From Alteribacillus persepolensis (GTDB lineage: Bacteria; Bacillota; Bacilli; Bacillales; Marinococcaceae), in the NCBI RefSeq assembly GCF_900099605.1, contig NZ_FNDK01000007.1, positions 62,001 through 126,000 on the forward strand: a stretch of DNA of 64,000 nt, in the 5' to 3' direction. The notes beneath the pieces are model-generated. The model was not told the DNA's origin. It made no database searches and saw only the letters and a list, made by a program, of their open reading frames with translations. Below are positions 27,803-35,713 of this stretch, piece after piece (position 1 is the first letter of the stretch; each line of letters begins with the position of its first letter). The position numbers and the translations under genes are program-made.

Positions 27803-29098
27803 GTGGAAGATGTTGGCATTGCACTTCTTATCTTTATTTTCAGCTACTTTTTTCTTATCACAGAAAAAGGTGATCGGGCGCTCGTAGCATGTGCCGGCGG
27901 ATTATTGATGGTAGTAGGAGGGGTGCTCAATCTTGAGTTAGTATTTTTTCGATATATTGACTGGCACACGATTGCATTATTATTGTCGATGATGATTATC
28001 GTATCTATTAGTTCACAAAGCGGCATGTTTCAATTTGCTGCTGTGAAAACAGCTCAGCTTGTAAAGGGGAAGCCATTGCCGTTATTAGTTTTGCTGTCCG
28101 TGTTAACTGCAGCAGGTTCTGCCTTTTTAAATAATGTAACGACAGTTCTGTTAATAACTCCTGTGGTATTTACGTTAACTGGCATGCTGCATTTACGAGT
28201 GATACCGTTTTTGATGGCAATTATCGTATCATCCAATATAGGGGGAACGGCAACGTTAATTGGCGACCCTCCTAATTTAATGATTGGACAGGCGGCAAAG
28301 AGTCTATCATTTAACGATTTTTTACTGCATTTAGGCCCCCCGTCTATCCTGATTCTTCTCTTAACAATGGCCGGCTTAGCTGTTTATTACCGCAATGTTT
28401 TGAAACAAACAGAGACAAAAACAGCCCGCGAGGAGTTAATGAAAGTGCAGGCGGTTCATTATATTACAAGCAAGCCGCTTTTACTAAAAAGTGCCGGCGT
28501 TTTATTACTGACGATTGCTGCTTTTTTACTGCAGCCATTTTTGAAGGTTGAACTAACAGCTATAGCGATGGGCGGTGCCCTTTTTTTAATGTTCTTAACG
28601 CAAAAGGAGGCTGATCCAGAAGCTATATTCAAACAAATGGAATGGACCACCATCTTCTTTTTTGCAGGTTTATTTATGCTTGTCGGAGGATTAGAGGAAA
28701 CAGGACTGCTCGAAGAACTAGCACGGGGCATTATTTTTATGACCGAAGGGGACATGACAAAAACCTCCTTATCTCTTCTATGGGTTTCTGGTATTGTGTC
28801 AGGGTTTGTCGACAACATTCCGTTTGTTGCTGCTATGATACCAGTCATCTTAGAACTAGAAGGGTATGGTATGGGAGATTTAACTCCAGTATGGTGGGCG
28901 CTTGCGTTAGGCGCTTGTCTGGGCGGAAATGCTACGCTTATCGGGGCGACAGCTAACGTTATTGTTGCGGGGCTTGCGACGAAACAAGGACATGGGTTTA
29001 GCTATTTTGACTTTTTTAAAATTGGAGCACCAACAGCTTTACTTTCACTTATTGTTTCGACAATTTACGTGTACGCAAGGTATTTAATGTTTTATTAA
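27803..29098 (+). CDS. ArsB/NhaD/SLC13-type ion transporter
   Basis: About 431 residues and 11-12 membrane helices. The family marks are TAAGSAFLNNVTTVLLITPV and IGGTATLIGDPPNLMIG in the first half, repeated as GFVDNIPFVAAMIPV and LGGNATLIGATANVIVAG in the second, showing the inverted duplication typical of the ion transporter superfamily. Start GTG 27803 is preferred over 27791 because AAAGGTGG lies 8 bases upstream. It could be an anion permease or a sodium/proton antiporter. The gene is not between yrzE and yrbG in B. subtilis as I recall. Confidence 0.85.
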   Translation: MEDVGIALLIFIFSYFFLITEKGDRALVACAGGLLMVVGGVLNLELVFFRYIDWHTIALLLSMMIIVSISSQSGMFQFAAVKTAQLVKGKPLPLLVLLSVLTAAGSAFLNNVTTVLLITPVVFTLTGMLHLRVIPFLMAIIVSSNIGGTATLIGDPPNLMIGQAAKSLSFNDFLLHLGPPSILILLLTMAGLAVYYRNVLKQTETKTAREELMKVQAVHYITSKPLLLKSAGVLLLTIAAFLLQPFLKVELTAIAMGGALFLMFLTQKEADPEAIFKQMEWTTIFFFAGLFMLVGGLEETGLLEELARGIIFMTEGDMTKTSLSLLWVSGIVSGFVDNIPFVAAMIPVILELEGYGMGDLTPVWWALALGACLGGNATLIGATANVIVAGLATKQGHGFSYFDFFKIGAPTALLSLIVSTIYVYARYLMFY

Positions 29099-29167
29099 TA
29101 CGTACATGTTCATTCCGTAAACAGGAAATAATAGAGGAGACGAAGCGAGACAAGAAGGTGTAAAACT

Positions 29168-29821
29168 GTGGAGGTAACAACTGTTTTACTGCGCACTCTC
29201 CTCGTATATTTGTTTTTGTTAGTTATTTTGCGAGTGATGGGAAAGCGGGAAATCAAAGAATTATCGGTGCTTGATTTTGTTGTATCAATTATGATAGCAG
29301 AATTGGCTGTAACATCGATTGAAAATGTCAGTATCCCTGTTTTAGAATCTTTTGCACCGATAACAGCTCTTGCTGTCATTCAAATTCTTTTGGCTTATTT
29401 ATCGTTAAAAAGTCCAAAACTGCGTCACATTATTGATGGAAAGCCGACTGTTTTGATTAGCAATGGAAAGATAGATGAAAAAGAAATGAAAAAACAACGT
29501 TATAATTTTGATGACCTGCTTATGCAAATACGGGAAAAAGATGTGAAAGATATCTCCGATGTGGAGTTTGCTATTCTAGAACCATCTGGAGACTTGTCCG
29601 TATTTGAAAAAGAATCAAACGAAGAGGACCAGGAATATTCGTACCCGGTCCCCTTAATTATCGATGGTGTTGTACAAAATGAACAGCTTCAACGTGTGGG
29701 AAAAGATGAACTTTGGTTGAGACGTGAGCTTCGAAAAGCAGGTATTGAGAGCACAAAGGCTGTTTCTTACTGTGTGATGCAGGAAAATGGCATATTATAC
29801 ATTGATATGAAAGATGAATAA
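29168..29821 (+). CDS. DUF421 family membrane protein (YrbG-like)
   Basis: 217 residues: three N-terminal membrane helices (residues 5-22, 33-52, 60-80) then a soluble domain with the family motif GKPTVLISNGKIDEKEMKKQR and DVKDISDVEFAILEPSGDLSV. Start GTG 29168 has AAGGTG 8 bases upstream. Relatives include B. subtilis YetF-type proteins, implicated in spore germination stability in some cases, otherwise of unknown role. It converges on spoVB with only 8 bases between the stop codons. Confidence 0.88.
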   Translation: MEVTTVLLRTLLVYLFLLVILRVMGKREIKELSVLDFVVSIMIAELAVTSIENVSIPVLESFAPITALAVIQILLAYLSLKSPKLRHIIDGKPTVLISNGKIDEKEMKKQRYNFDDLLMQIREKDVKDISDVEFAILEPSGDLSVFEKESNEEDQEYSYPVPLIIDGVVQNEQLQRVGKDELWLRRELRKAGIESTKAVSYCVMQENGILYIDMKDE

Positions 29822-29829
29822 ATATGCCT

Positions 29830-31368
29830 CTACGTTTTAGGAACGAGCCGTTTCAGCTGGTTCCATTTTATTAATCCAGTGGCAAGCAGCAACAGAAGAT
29901 ACAAACCAGCTGACAGTACGGCAGCCGTCATTGATTGAACAAGAATCGTTTGATTGGAAAAATAGTGCTGAATCATCCAATACGCTGTGGAAACGGAAGC
30001 AAAAGATGTGAGTAAAACAATGAATCCGTATACACCTTCAAAAATAAACCCAACTGCTTTGGAAACAACGTAAAGGTGCAGAAGTGTCACGAGCATCATG
30101 TTAAGAGCAATGGCTAAAGCAGCACCTTTAATGCCAAGTTCCGGCTGAGAAGTTAGCACAAACAGTGCAGCCATTTTAATAATAGCGCCCACCAGTGTAT
30201 TCACCATCGCAGATTTTGCTAAATCGAGTCCTTGTAATACGGCTTGCAGCGGTCCTTGCAAATATAAAAAGATGCTAAAGGGGGCTAAAATTTTAATATA
30301 ATATGCAGCGTGGGGGGCGTCGTACATGACAGTCATTATTAATTCGGCGAAAACATATAAGAACATCGATGAAAAAACCCCTGCTAGCAGCGCTGTACGC
30401 AACGTTTGGCGAAGCCGATTTTGGATGACTTTATAATTATTGTTGGCGGCTGCTTCACTGACATTAGGAACGAGAGTGACAGAAAAAGAATAAGTAATAA
30501 ATGTCGGCAGCAGCAGCAAAGGAATAACAAACCCGCTTAATTCCCCATATTGGGCAGTGGCCACTGCTGTGGCCACGCCGGCTAAAGCAAGGCTTTGTGC
30601 AATGATAATAGGTTCTAGAAACAATGAGATTGATCCAATCATACGGCTGCCGGTAGCAGGCAGCGAAATATTCATAAGCTGCTGAAAGGTAGTTTTTCCC
30701 TCTTTTAAGGCTCCTAAAAAGTGGCTTCTTACTTTTAATGGTTTATTGTTCTTGAAACACTTCATCATGAATAATAAAGACGCCAGCTCACCAGCAACAA
30801 CGGAAAGCATGGCTCCAGCTGCAGCAAACTCTAGTCCATATGGAAGTAATGCTTTTGTACAAACAGCAACGAGAGATATTCGAACAGCTTGTTCAATTAC
30901 TTGAGATATTGCGGTAGGTTTCATATTCTGGCGTCCTTGAAAGTATCCTCTTAAAACAGCTGAGACAGCTACTATTGGAATAATGGGAGTAATAGCGATA
31001 AGCGGATATAAGGCTCGCTCATCCGTTAAAAAATAAGCAGCGAATAAAGGCGATGCACTCATTAATGCAGCGGTAAATAAAATACTCAGCGTCCCGGTTA
31101 CACAAAGGGAGACAACAAGAACTCGTTTCATTTTTTGTGTGTCGTGATGAATTTCTGCTTCGGCAATCAATTTTGAAATAGCAACAGGAAGTCCTAATTG
31201 TGTTAAAGTAATAATAAGCAGAAGCGTGGGAAAGGCCATCATATAAAGTCCTACACCTTCCGCTCCTAGTATTTTTGCTGTAACAATTCTATTGATAAAT
31301 CCGAGTATGCGAGTAATCAAACCGGCAATAATTAAAATCAGTGTTCCTTGAATAAAGGTTTGTTTCAT
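29830..31368 (-). CDS. spoVB: Stage V sporulation protein B (MurJ-like flippase family)
   Basis: 512-residue polytopic membrane protein of the MOP/PST exporter family, with about 14 hydrophobic helices. In B. subtilis SpoVB is needed for spore cortex synthesis, probably flipping lipid-linked peptidoglycan precursor. Start ATG 31368 (MKQTFIQGTLILIIAG) has GGAGGCGAAAGG upstream; a longer frame to 31530 adds 54 residues with no relatives and no ribosome site. GAEGVGLYMMAFPTLLLII near residue 38 and LGLPVAISKLIAEAE near residue 58 are typical. Looks intact. Confidence 0.92.
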   Translation of the reverse strand: MKQTFIQGTLILIIAGLITRILGFINRIVTAKILGAEGVGLYMMAFPTLLLIITLTQLGLPVAISKLIAEAEIHHDTQKMKRVLVVSLCVTGTLSILFTAALMSASPLFAAYFLTDERALYPLIAITPIIPIVAVSAVLRGYFQGRQNMKPTAISQVIEQAVRISLVAVCTKALLPYGLEFAAAGAMLSVVAGELASLLFMMKCFKNNKPLKVRSHFLGALKEGKTTFQQLMNISLPATGSRMIGSISLFLEPIIIAQSLALAGVATAVATAQYGELSGFVIPLLLLPTFITYSFSVTLVPNVSEAAANNNYKVIQNRLRQTLRTALLAGVFSSMFLYVFAELIMTVMYDAPHAAYYIKILAPFSIFLYLQGPLQAVLQGLDLAKSAMVNTLVGAIIKMAALFVLTSQPELGIKGAALAIALNMMLVTLLHLYVVSKAVGFIFEGVYGFIVLLTSFASVSTAYWMIQHYFSNQTILVQSMTAAVLSAGLYLLLLLATGLIKWNQLKRLVPKT

Positions 31369-31546
31369 CCTTTCGCCTCCGCCACATTTATTCAGGTTTC
31401 TGATGGTATGAAAAAATCGATAAAGCTGTACTGTTTTTGTTGAGGGACTGGTTGTCGAACTCTTGTCTATGAAAGGTCTTTCTAGAAATGTATATGCTGT
31501 TTCTGTGGACAAGCATGACACCTTTTTCAATAAATGGAGGGAGTAT

Positions 31547-31870
31547 ATGATGAGTAATCAACAATTTGATGTTTGGAAAGAAGATGCTTGGCCGGCACTA
31601 AAAAGCAAAGTCGAAGAATTTCATTTGCTTGGATATCACCACGCCGATGAAGAGGCAGTCTGGGATTGTGTTGTAGAAAAGCTGCGCAAGAAAAAAGATT
31701 ATGTTCGTTTTCATGTAGTCATCAATATGATTTTAACGCTACGTTTGAGTGAGTACATGAACCGGTTGACGATTCAGTCGTATAAAGAATCAAGCAGTGA
31801 CACGTCAGATTTACATGCATTGATTGATGATATCGACAATCACTCTTCATCGAAACGTCATTTGACATAA
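31547..31870 (+). CDS. comN: Post-transcriptional regulator ComN
   Basis: 107-residue soluble protein of the ComN family (yrzD), which in B. subtilis controls comE mRNA and associates with DivIVA at septa and poles. Start ATG 31547 lies 7 bases after GGAGG; a second ATG follows immediately. Family features are WPALKSKVEEFHLLGYHHA and VVEKLRKKKDYVRFHVVINMIL. The position between spoVB and secDF is as in B. subtilis. Bases 31873-31917 hold a weak terminator-like hairpin (CAAGCCAT/ATGGCTTG). Confidence 0.88.
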   Translation: MMSNQQFDVWKEDAWPALKSKVEEFHLLGYHHADEEAVWDCVVEKLRKKKDYVRFHVVINMILTLRLSEYMNRLTIQSYKESSSDTSDLHALIDDIDNHSSSKRHLT

Positions 31871-31938
31871 AAAACAAGCCATCAGTATAATTGGTATGGC
31901 TTGGAAATCAGTTTTTTACGAGTTCATATAGTCATAGA

Positions 31939-31967
31939 TTGAGTGTAAATGAGTTTATTTTTATACT
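31939..31967 (+). promoter_or_regulatory. Sigma-A promoter of secD
   Basis: TTGAGT (31939-31944) and TATACT (31962-31967) are 17 bases apart. Transcription would start near 31974, leaving a leader of about 117 bases before secD. Confidence 0.65.
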
Positions 31968-32009
31968 CATACATACCCATTCGTTTATAAGGCTTGCTGC
32001 AAACCTTGG

Positions 32010-32047
32010 CAGAACGGTGTGCTACCGCCCGTTCTTCCTTTCTTTTT
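32010..32047 (+). promoter_or_regulatory. Terminator-like hairpin in the secD leader
   Basis: AGAACGG pairs with CCGTTCT and is followed by TTCCTTTCTTTTTTT. Downstream, GAACGG (from 32050) could pair with the same CCGTTC, offering an alternative fold. Placed between the secD promoter and its ribosome site, it could act as an attenuator. Confidence 0.45.
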
Positions 32048-32090
32048 TTGAACGGCACAGGGAAGGGCCGAAGGAGGATGAAAAACATAA

Positions 32091-33389
32091 ATGGTTAAAA
32101 AGTGGAGAATTGGATTATTTTTTGTGATTGTCATCCTGTTAGGTGGATTAATTTCACAAACAGTGATGAATACTGCGAAAGGGATTAACTTAGGTTTAGA
32201 TTTACAGGGCGGCTTTGAAATTTTATATGAAGTGCACCCTAGTGAAGGACAGGAAGTAACCGACGAAACCTTGCAGGCGACGGTCAGTGCCTTGAATCAG
32301 CGGGTGAACGTGCTCGGGGTATCAGAGCCCAATATATCCATTGAAGGAGAAGACCGAATTCGCGTCCAGCTGGCTGGAGTAGATGATCAGCAGACAGCCC
32401 GTGAACTGCTTGCGACAGAAGCGGATTTAAGTTTTCGAGATGTAGAAGACAATGAGTATCTTTCTGGTGAGGACTTGGAGGAAAACGGAGCTGGTGTCGG
32501 CTTTGATCAAACAAACCAGCCGGTTGTTACCGTAGAGTTTAAAGATGGTGATGCATTTGGTGATGTGACACAACAAATCATTAATCAATACTCTCCTCCA
32601 AATAACCGCCTCGTCATATGGCTTGATTATGAAGAAGGTGACTCGTTCCGTGAAGAAGTACAAAAGGAAGATCCTAAATATTTATCAGCACCAACCGTAA
32701 ATGAACCCCTCTATCATAAAAATATCCAAATTGAGGGGAACTTTGAATTAGAAGAAGCAGAGTTTCTAGCAGAAGTGCTTAATTCTGGATCGCTCCCTGT
32801 CGAGTTAGAAGAAATATATTCTAATGCTGTAGGTGCTTCCTTAGGTGAAGACGCGATGGAGAAGACTATTTTTGCCGGGTTTATTGGAATTGGTCTGATT
32901 TTAGCATACATGGTTGTCTTCTACCGCTTTATGGGTGCGATTGCAGCGGTTACGCTGGGTGCTTATATTTATATTGTGCTGACGATTTTTAATTGGATGG
33001 AAGGTGTGTTAACACTGCCTGGTATTGCGGCGCTTATATTAGGAGTTGGTATGGCAGTGGACGCTAACATTATTACATATGAACGGATTAAAGAAGAAAT
33101 AAGAGCCGGCCGCTCCATTATGTCTGCTTTTAAGTCCGGTGCCAGACGGTCTCTTTCTACGATTGTCGACGCCAATATCACGACGATTCTAGCAGCAGGG
33201 ATTCTGTTTTATTACGGAACAAGTTCCGTCCAAGGTTTTGCTGTGATGCTTATCGTTAGTATTTTGACGAGCTTTTTAACGGCGGTATATGGTTCAAGGC
33301 TTCTGTTAGGCTTGTGGGTGAAAAGCAGAATATTTAATAAGAAGCCCCGTGTTTTTGGTGTGAAGGAGAGTGAAATCAGTGAACTTTAA
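32091..33389 (+). CDS. secD: Protein translocase subunit SecD
   Basis: Membrane component that uses proton or sodium motive force to pull secreted proteins out of SecYEG. 432 residues: one N-terminal helix, the conserved NLGLDLQGGFEILYEV at the start of the extracytoplasmic domain, and five C-terminal helices with GVGMAVDANIITYERIKEE. AGGAGG lies 13 bases before the ATG, a long spacing. SecD and SecF are separate genes here, unlike the fused SecDF of B. subtilis. The last 11 bases overlap secF. Confidence 0.95.
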   Translation: MVKKWRIGLFFVIVILLGGLISQTVMNTAKGINLGLDLQGGFEILYEVHPSEGQEVTDETLQATVSALNQRVNVLGVSEPNISIEGEDRIRVQLAGVDDQQTARELLATEADLSFRDVEDNEYLSGEDLEENGAGVGFDQTNQPVVTVEFKDGDAFGDVTQQIINQYSPPNNRLVIWLDYEEGDSFREEVQKEDPKYLSAPTVNEPLYHKNIQIEGNFELEEAEFLAEVLNSGSLPVELEEIYSNAVGASLGEDAMEKTIFAGFIGIGLILAYMVVFYRFMGAIAAVTLGAYIYIVLTIFNWMEGVLTLPGIAALILGVGMAVDANIITYERIKEEIRAGRSIMSAFKSGARRSLSTIVDANITTILAAGILFYYGTSSVQGFAVMLIVSILTSFLTAVYGSRLLLGLWVKSRIFNKKPRVFGVKESEISEL

Positions 33390-34326
33390 TACGAAAAATA
33401 AATATGCCTTTGTCAAACACCGTAAAAAGTTCTTTTGGTTTTCACTCGTGTTTACACTTGCCGGCATCATTTTACTTTCAACGGCAGGGTTGAACTTAGG
33501 CATTGATTTTAAAAGTGGCTCGAAAGTAGAAGTGCTGGCTGATGGAACACTAACAGAGGATGAGGTGTATAATCATTTTGCTCAAGCTGGTGATGGCTAC
33601 GAGCCAGATGACGTTACACTGGCTGGTGATAATAGCGAAATCGCATATGCCAGTTTTATTGGGACATTAAGCCAAGATGAGATTGCCGATATACAAACTC
33701 ACTTTGTGGATACGTATGGTAATGAACCGAGTGTGAGTACAGTCTCTCCTCAAGTTGGTCAAGAGCTGGCAAAGAATGCATTGATCTCTGTATTGATTGC
33801 CGCTGTCGGTATCATTATTTATGTAAGCATTCGATTTCAATTTTTGTATGGCGTTGCTTCCATCGTTGCTTTACTGCATGATGCGTTTTTCATTATCGTC
33901 GTGTTTTCTATTGTACAATTTGAAGTAAACGTGCCGTTTATTGCGGCTGTATTAACGATTGTCGGGTATTCCATCAATGATACGATTGTGACGTTTGACC
34001 GCATTCGGGAAAACATGCGGCATACAGAGGATATCAAGACATTTGATGAATTGGCGGCTGTTGTCGACCTTAGTTTAAATCAAACGTTAACACGCTCCAT
34101 CAATACGGTATTGACAGTTGTGTTTGCAGCTCTTTGTATTTTTATATTTGGCGGTGAAGCGATCCGCTCCTTTGCGTTTGCGCTTGTTGTAGGGCTTGTG
34201 GCTGGTACATATTCTTCTCTATTTTTGGCTGCTCAGTTGTGGACTGTTTGGAAGTGGAAGAGTATTGTACGTGAGAAAAACAAGCCAAACAAAGAAGAAC
34301 CAGAAGATTTGGAGCCGGAAGTATAG
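33379..34326 (+). CDS. secF: Protein translocase subunit SecF
   Basis: Partner of SecD, 315 residues. NLGIDFKSGSKVEV follows the first helix, and VGYSINDTIVTFDRIREN is the conserved transmembrane-4 region. Start GTG 33379 lies 11 bases after GGAG; the upstream in-frame GTG 33370 sits only one base from it. The start overlaps the end of secD in another frame, so the two products are separate but translation is probably coupled. A hairpin terminator follows the stop codon. Confidence 0.95.
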   Translation: MNFNTKNKYAFVKHRKKFFWFSLVFTLAGIILLSTAGLNLGIDFKSGSKVEVLADGTLTEDEVYNHFAQAGDGYEPDDVTLAGDNSEIAYASFIGTLSQDEIADIQTHFVDTYGNEPSVSTVSPQVGQELAKNALISVLIAAVGIIIYVSIRFQFLYGVASIVALLHDAFFIIVVFSIVQFEVNVPFIAAVLTIVGYSINDTIVTFDRIRENMRHTEDIKTFDELAAVVDLSLNQTLTRSINTVLTVVFAALCIFIFGGEAIRSFAFALVVGLVAGTYSSLFLAAQLWTVWKWKSIVREKNKPNKEEPEDLEPEV

Positions 34327-34333
34327 TCTGCTT

Positions 34334-34362
34334 AAGTCATGGTACATACCATGGCTTTTTTA
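34334..34362 (+). terminator. Terminator after secF
   Basis: AAGTCATGGT pairs with ACCATGGCTT (one mismatch) around a 4-base loop and ends in TTTTTT. Confidence 0.8.
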
Positions 34363-34408
34363 TTGGTATAATGAACAGTATATGATATTCGGTGTTGGTG
34401 GTGGAGAC

Positions 34409-35308
34409 ATGGAAAGTTATGAAGAACGGCGCTATCGAATGGTAAGGCTGGGTGCTTTTATCGGAATTTTTGGTAATATTTTCCTGGCGCTGTTAAAAGG
34501 AATTGTCGGATGGCTCGCTAACAGCCGGGCGCTGATAGCTGACGCAGTGCACTCTGCTTCTGATGTAGCTGGTTCTGTGGCAGTATTTATAGGTGTACGA
34601 GCTGCGAAGCTTCCGCCAGATAAAGACCATCCATATGGCCATGGAAAAGCGGAGACAGTAACTGCAATTATCGTTGCTGTCCTTTTGTTTATTGTTGGAT
34701 TTGAAATTGGTCTTGATTCCTTAAAAGATGCGGGGGAACCGGTGAGTGTTCCTAAAATGGCTGCTTTGTACGCTGTTATTTTTTCGGTTGTATTAAAAGA
34801 AGCGATGTTTCGCTATAAGCATTTTCTTGGAACAAAATATAAAAGTGAAGCGCTCTTAACAGATGCTTGGCACCATCGTTCTGATGTTTTTTCGTCATTG
34901 GCAGCTTTGCTTGGTATCGGCGCCTCTATTTTAGGAGGCAAGACAGATATTGCTTGGCTTCTTTATGGAGATTTAGCTGCCGGCTTGTTTGTTGCGATTT
35001 TAATTATGCGTATGGCTTGGAAAATGGGGAAAGAGTCGATTCATAACGCACTAGATCATGTATTGCATGCAGAAGATACCGCGGAGATGCGCACGCAAGT
35101 GGAAACAGTGGACGGCGTTATTCAAATTGATGAATTTTTTGCTAGAGAGCATGGCCATTATGTTATTGTTGACATTAAAGTTGCGGTAGACCCAGCCATT
35201 ACCGTCCAAGAAGGCCACGCGATTGGAAAAGCAGTGAAAGAAAAACTGCTGCAGAATGAATACATTAAAGACGTATTTATTCATATTAATCCTTATGAAA
35301 GCAGTTAA
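34409..35308 (+). CDS. Cation diffusion facilitator (CDF) metal transporter
   Basis: Exports divalent metal ions by proton or sodium antiport. 299 residues with six membrane helices and a C-terminal cytoplasmic metallochaperone-like domain. The helix-2 site is ADAVHSASD, followed by DHPYGHGKAETV, and the helix-5 site is LTDAWHHRSD with His at the first ligand position; HxxxD pairs are usual for zinc or manganese/iron exporters. Start ATG 34409 follows GGTGGAG; the frame is open further upstream across the secF end, but no ribosome site supports that. The metal is uncertain. Confidence 0.9.
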   Translation: MESYEERRYRMVRLGAFIGIFGNIFLALLKGIVGWLANSRALIADAVHSASDVAGSVAVFIGVRAAKLPPDKDHPYGHGKAETVTAIIVAVLLFIVGFEIGLDSLKDAGEPVSVPKMAALYAVIFSVVLKEAMFRYKHFLGTKYKSEALLTDAWHHRSDVFSSLAALLGIGASILGGKTDIAWLLYGDLAAGLFVAILIMRMAWKMGKESIHNALDHVLHAEDTAEMRTQVETVDGVIQIDEFFAREHGHYVIVDIKVAVDPAITVQEGHAIGKAVKEKLLQNEYIKDVFIHINPYESS

Positions 35309-35325
35309 ATGGAAAGGGGAATGTT

Positions 35326-35622
35326 ATGCGTGGACAAACACTTTTAATACTAGCCCTGTTAGCGGCATTAGTCATTGCTGTTTTTGCAGTAATTAATGTG
35401 GAGGCAGTAGAAGTTAATTACTTGTTCGGCACAGCAGAATGGCCGCTTATTTTAGTAGTTCTTGGCGCTGTCGTCATGGGAGCACTTATTGTTGGAAGCA
35501 TTGGCATGTATAAGTTATACCGGCTTCAGCAAGAAGTCAAGTACTGGAAAAAACAAGCAGAGAGCAAGGAGACAGAAACAGAACAGGAAAAACATGAACT
35601 AGAGATGAATCAGAAGGAATGA
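35326..35622 (+). CDS. LapA domain (DUF1049) membrane protein, YrvD-like
   Basis: 98 residues with two membrane helices (LLILALLAALVIAVFAVINV and LILVVLGAVVMGALIVGSIG) and a charged, likely coiled-coil tail (YRLQQEVKYWKKQAESKE). This is the layout of the LapA/DUF1049 family; B. subtilis yrvD sits at the same place before recJ. AAAGGGG precedes the ATG. The role in Gram-positive bacteria is unknown. Confidence 0.85.
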   Translation: MRGQTLLILALLAALVIAVFAVINVEAVEVNYLFGTAEWPLILVVLGAVVMGALIVGSIGMYKLYRLQQEVKYWKKQAESKETETEQEKHELEMNQKE

Positions 35623-35713
35623 GACAAAATCACGAAGATTATATAAAACCTAACAACACTGATTGTCTCTGTGCACCCCCTTTAGTATAATAAACAGGTC
35701 AGGGGTGTTTTAT

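Noticed and set aside
31891-32127. 78-residue frame overlapping the secD start, considered as an arrest-type leader peptide
   Set aside because: Its frame runs into the secD coding region, it lacks a ribosome site, and no arrest-like C-terminus is seen. The 6-codon frame at 32078 begins right at GGAGG, too close for initiation.
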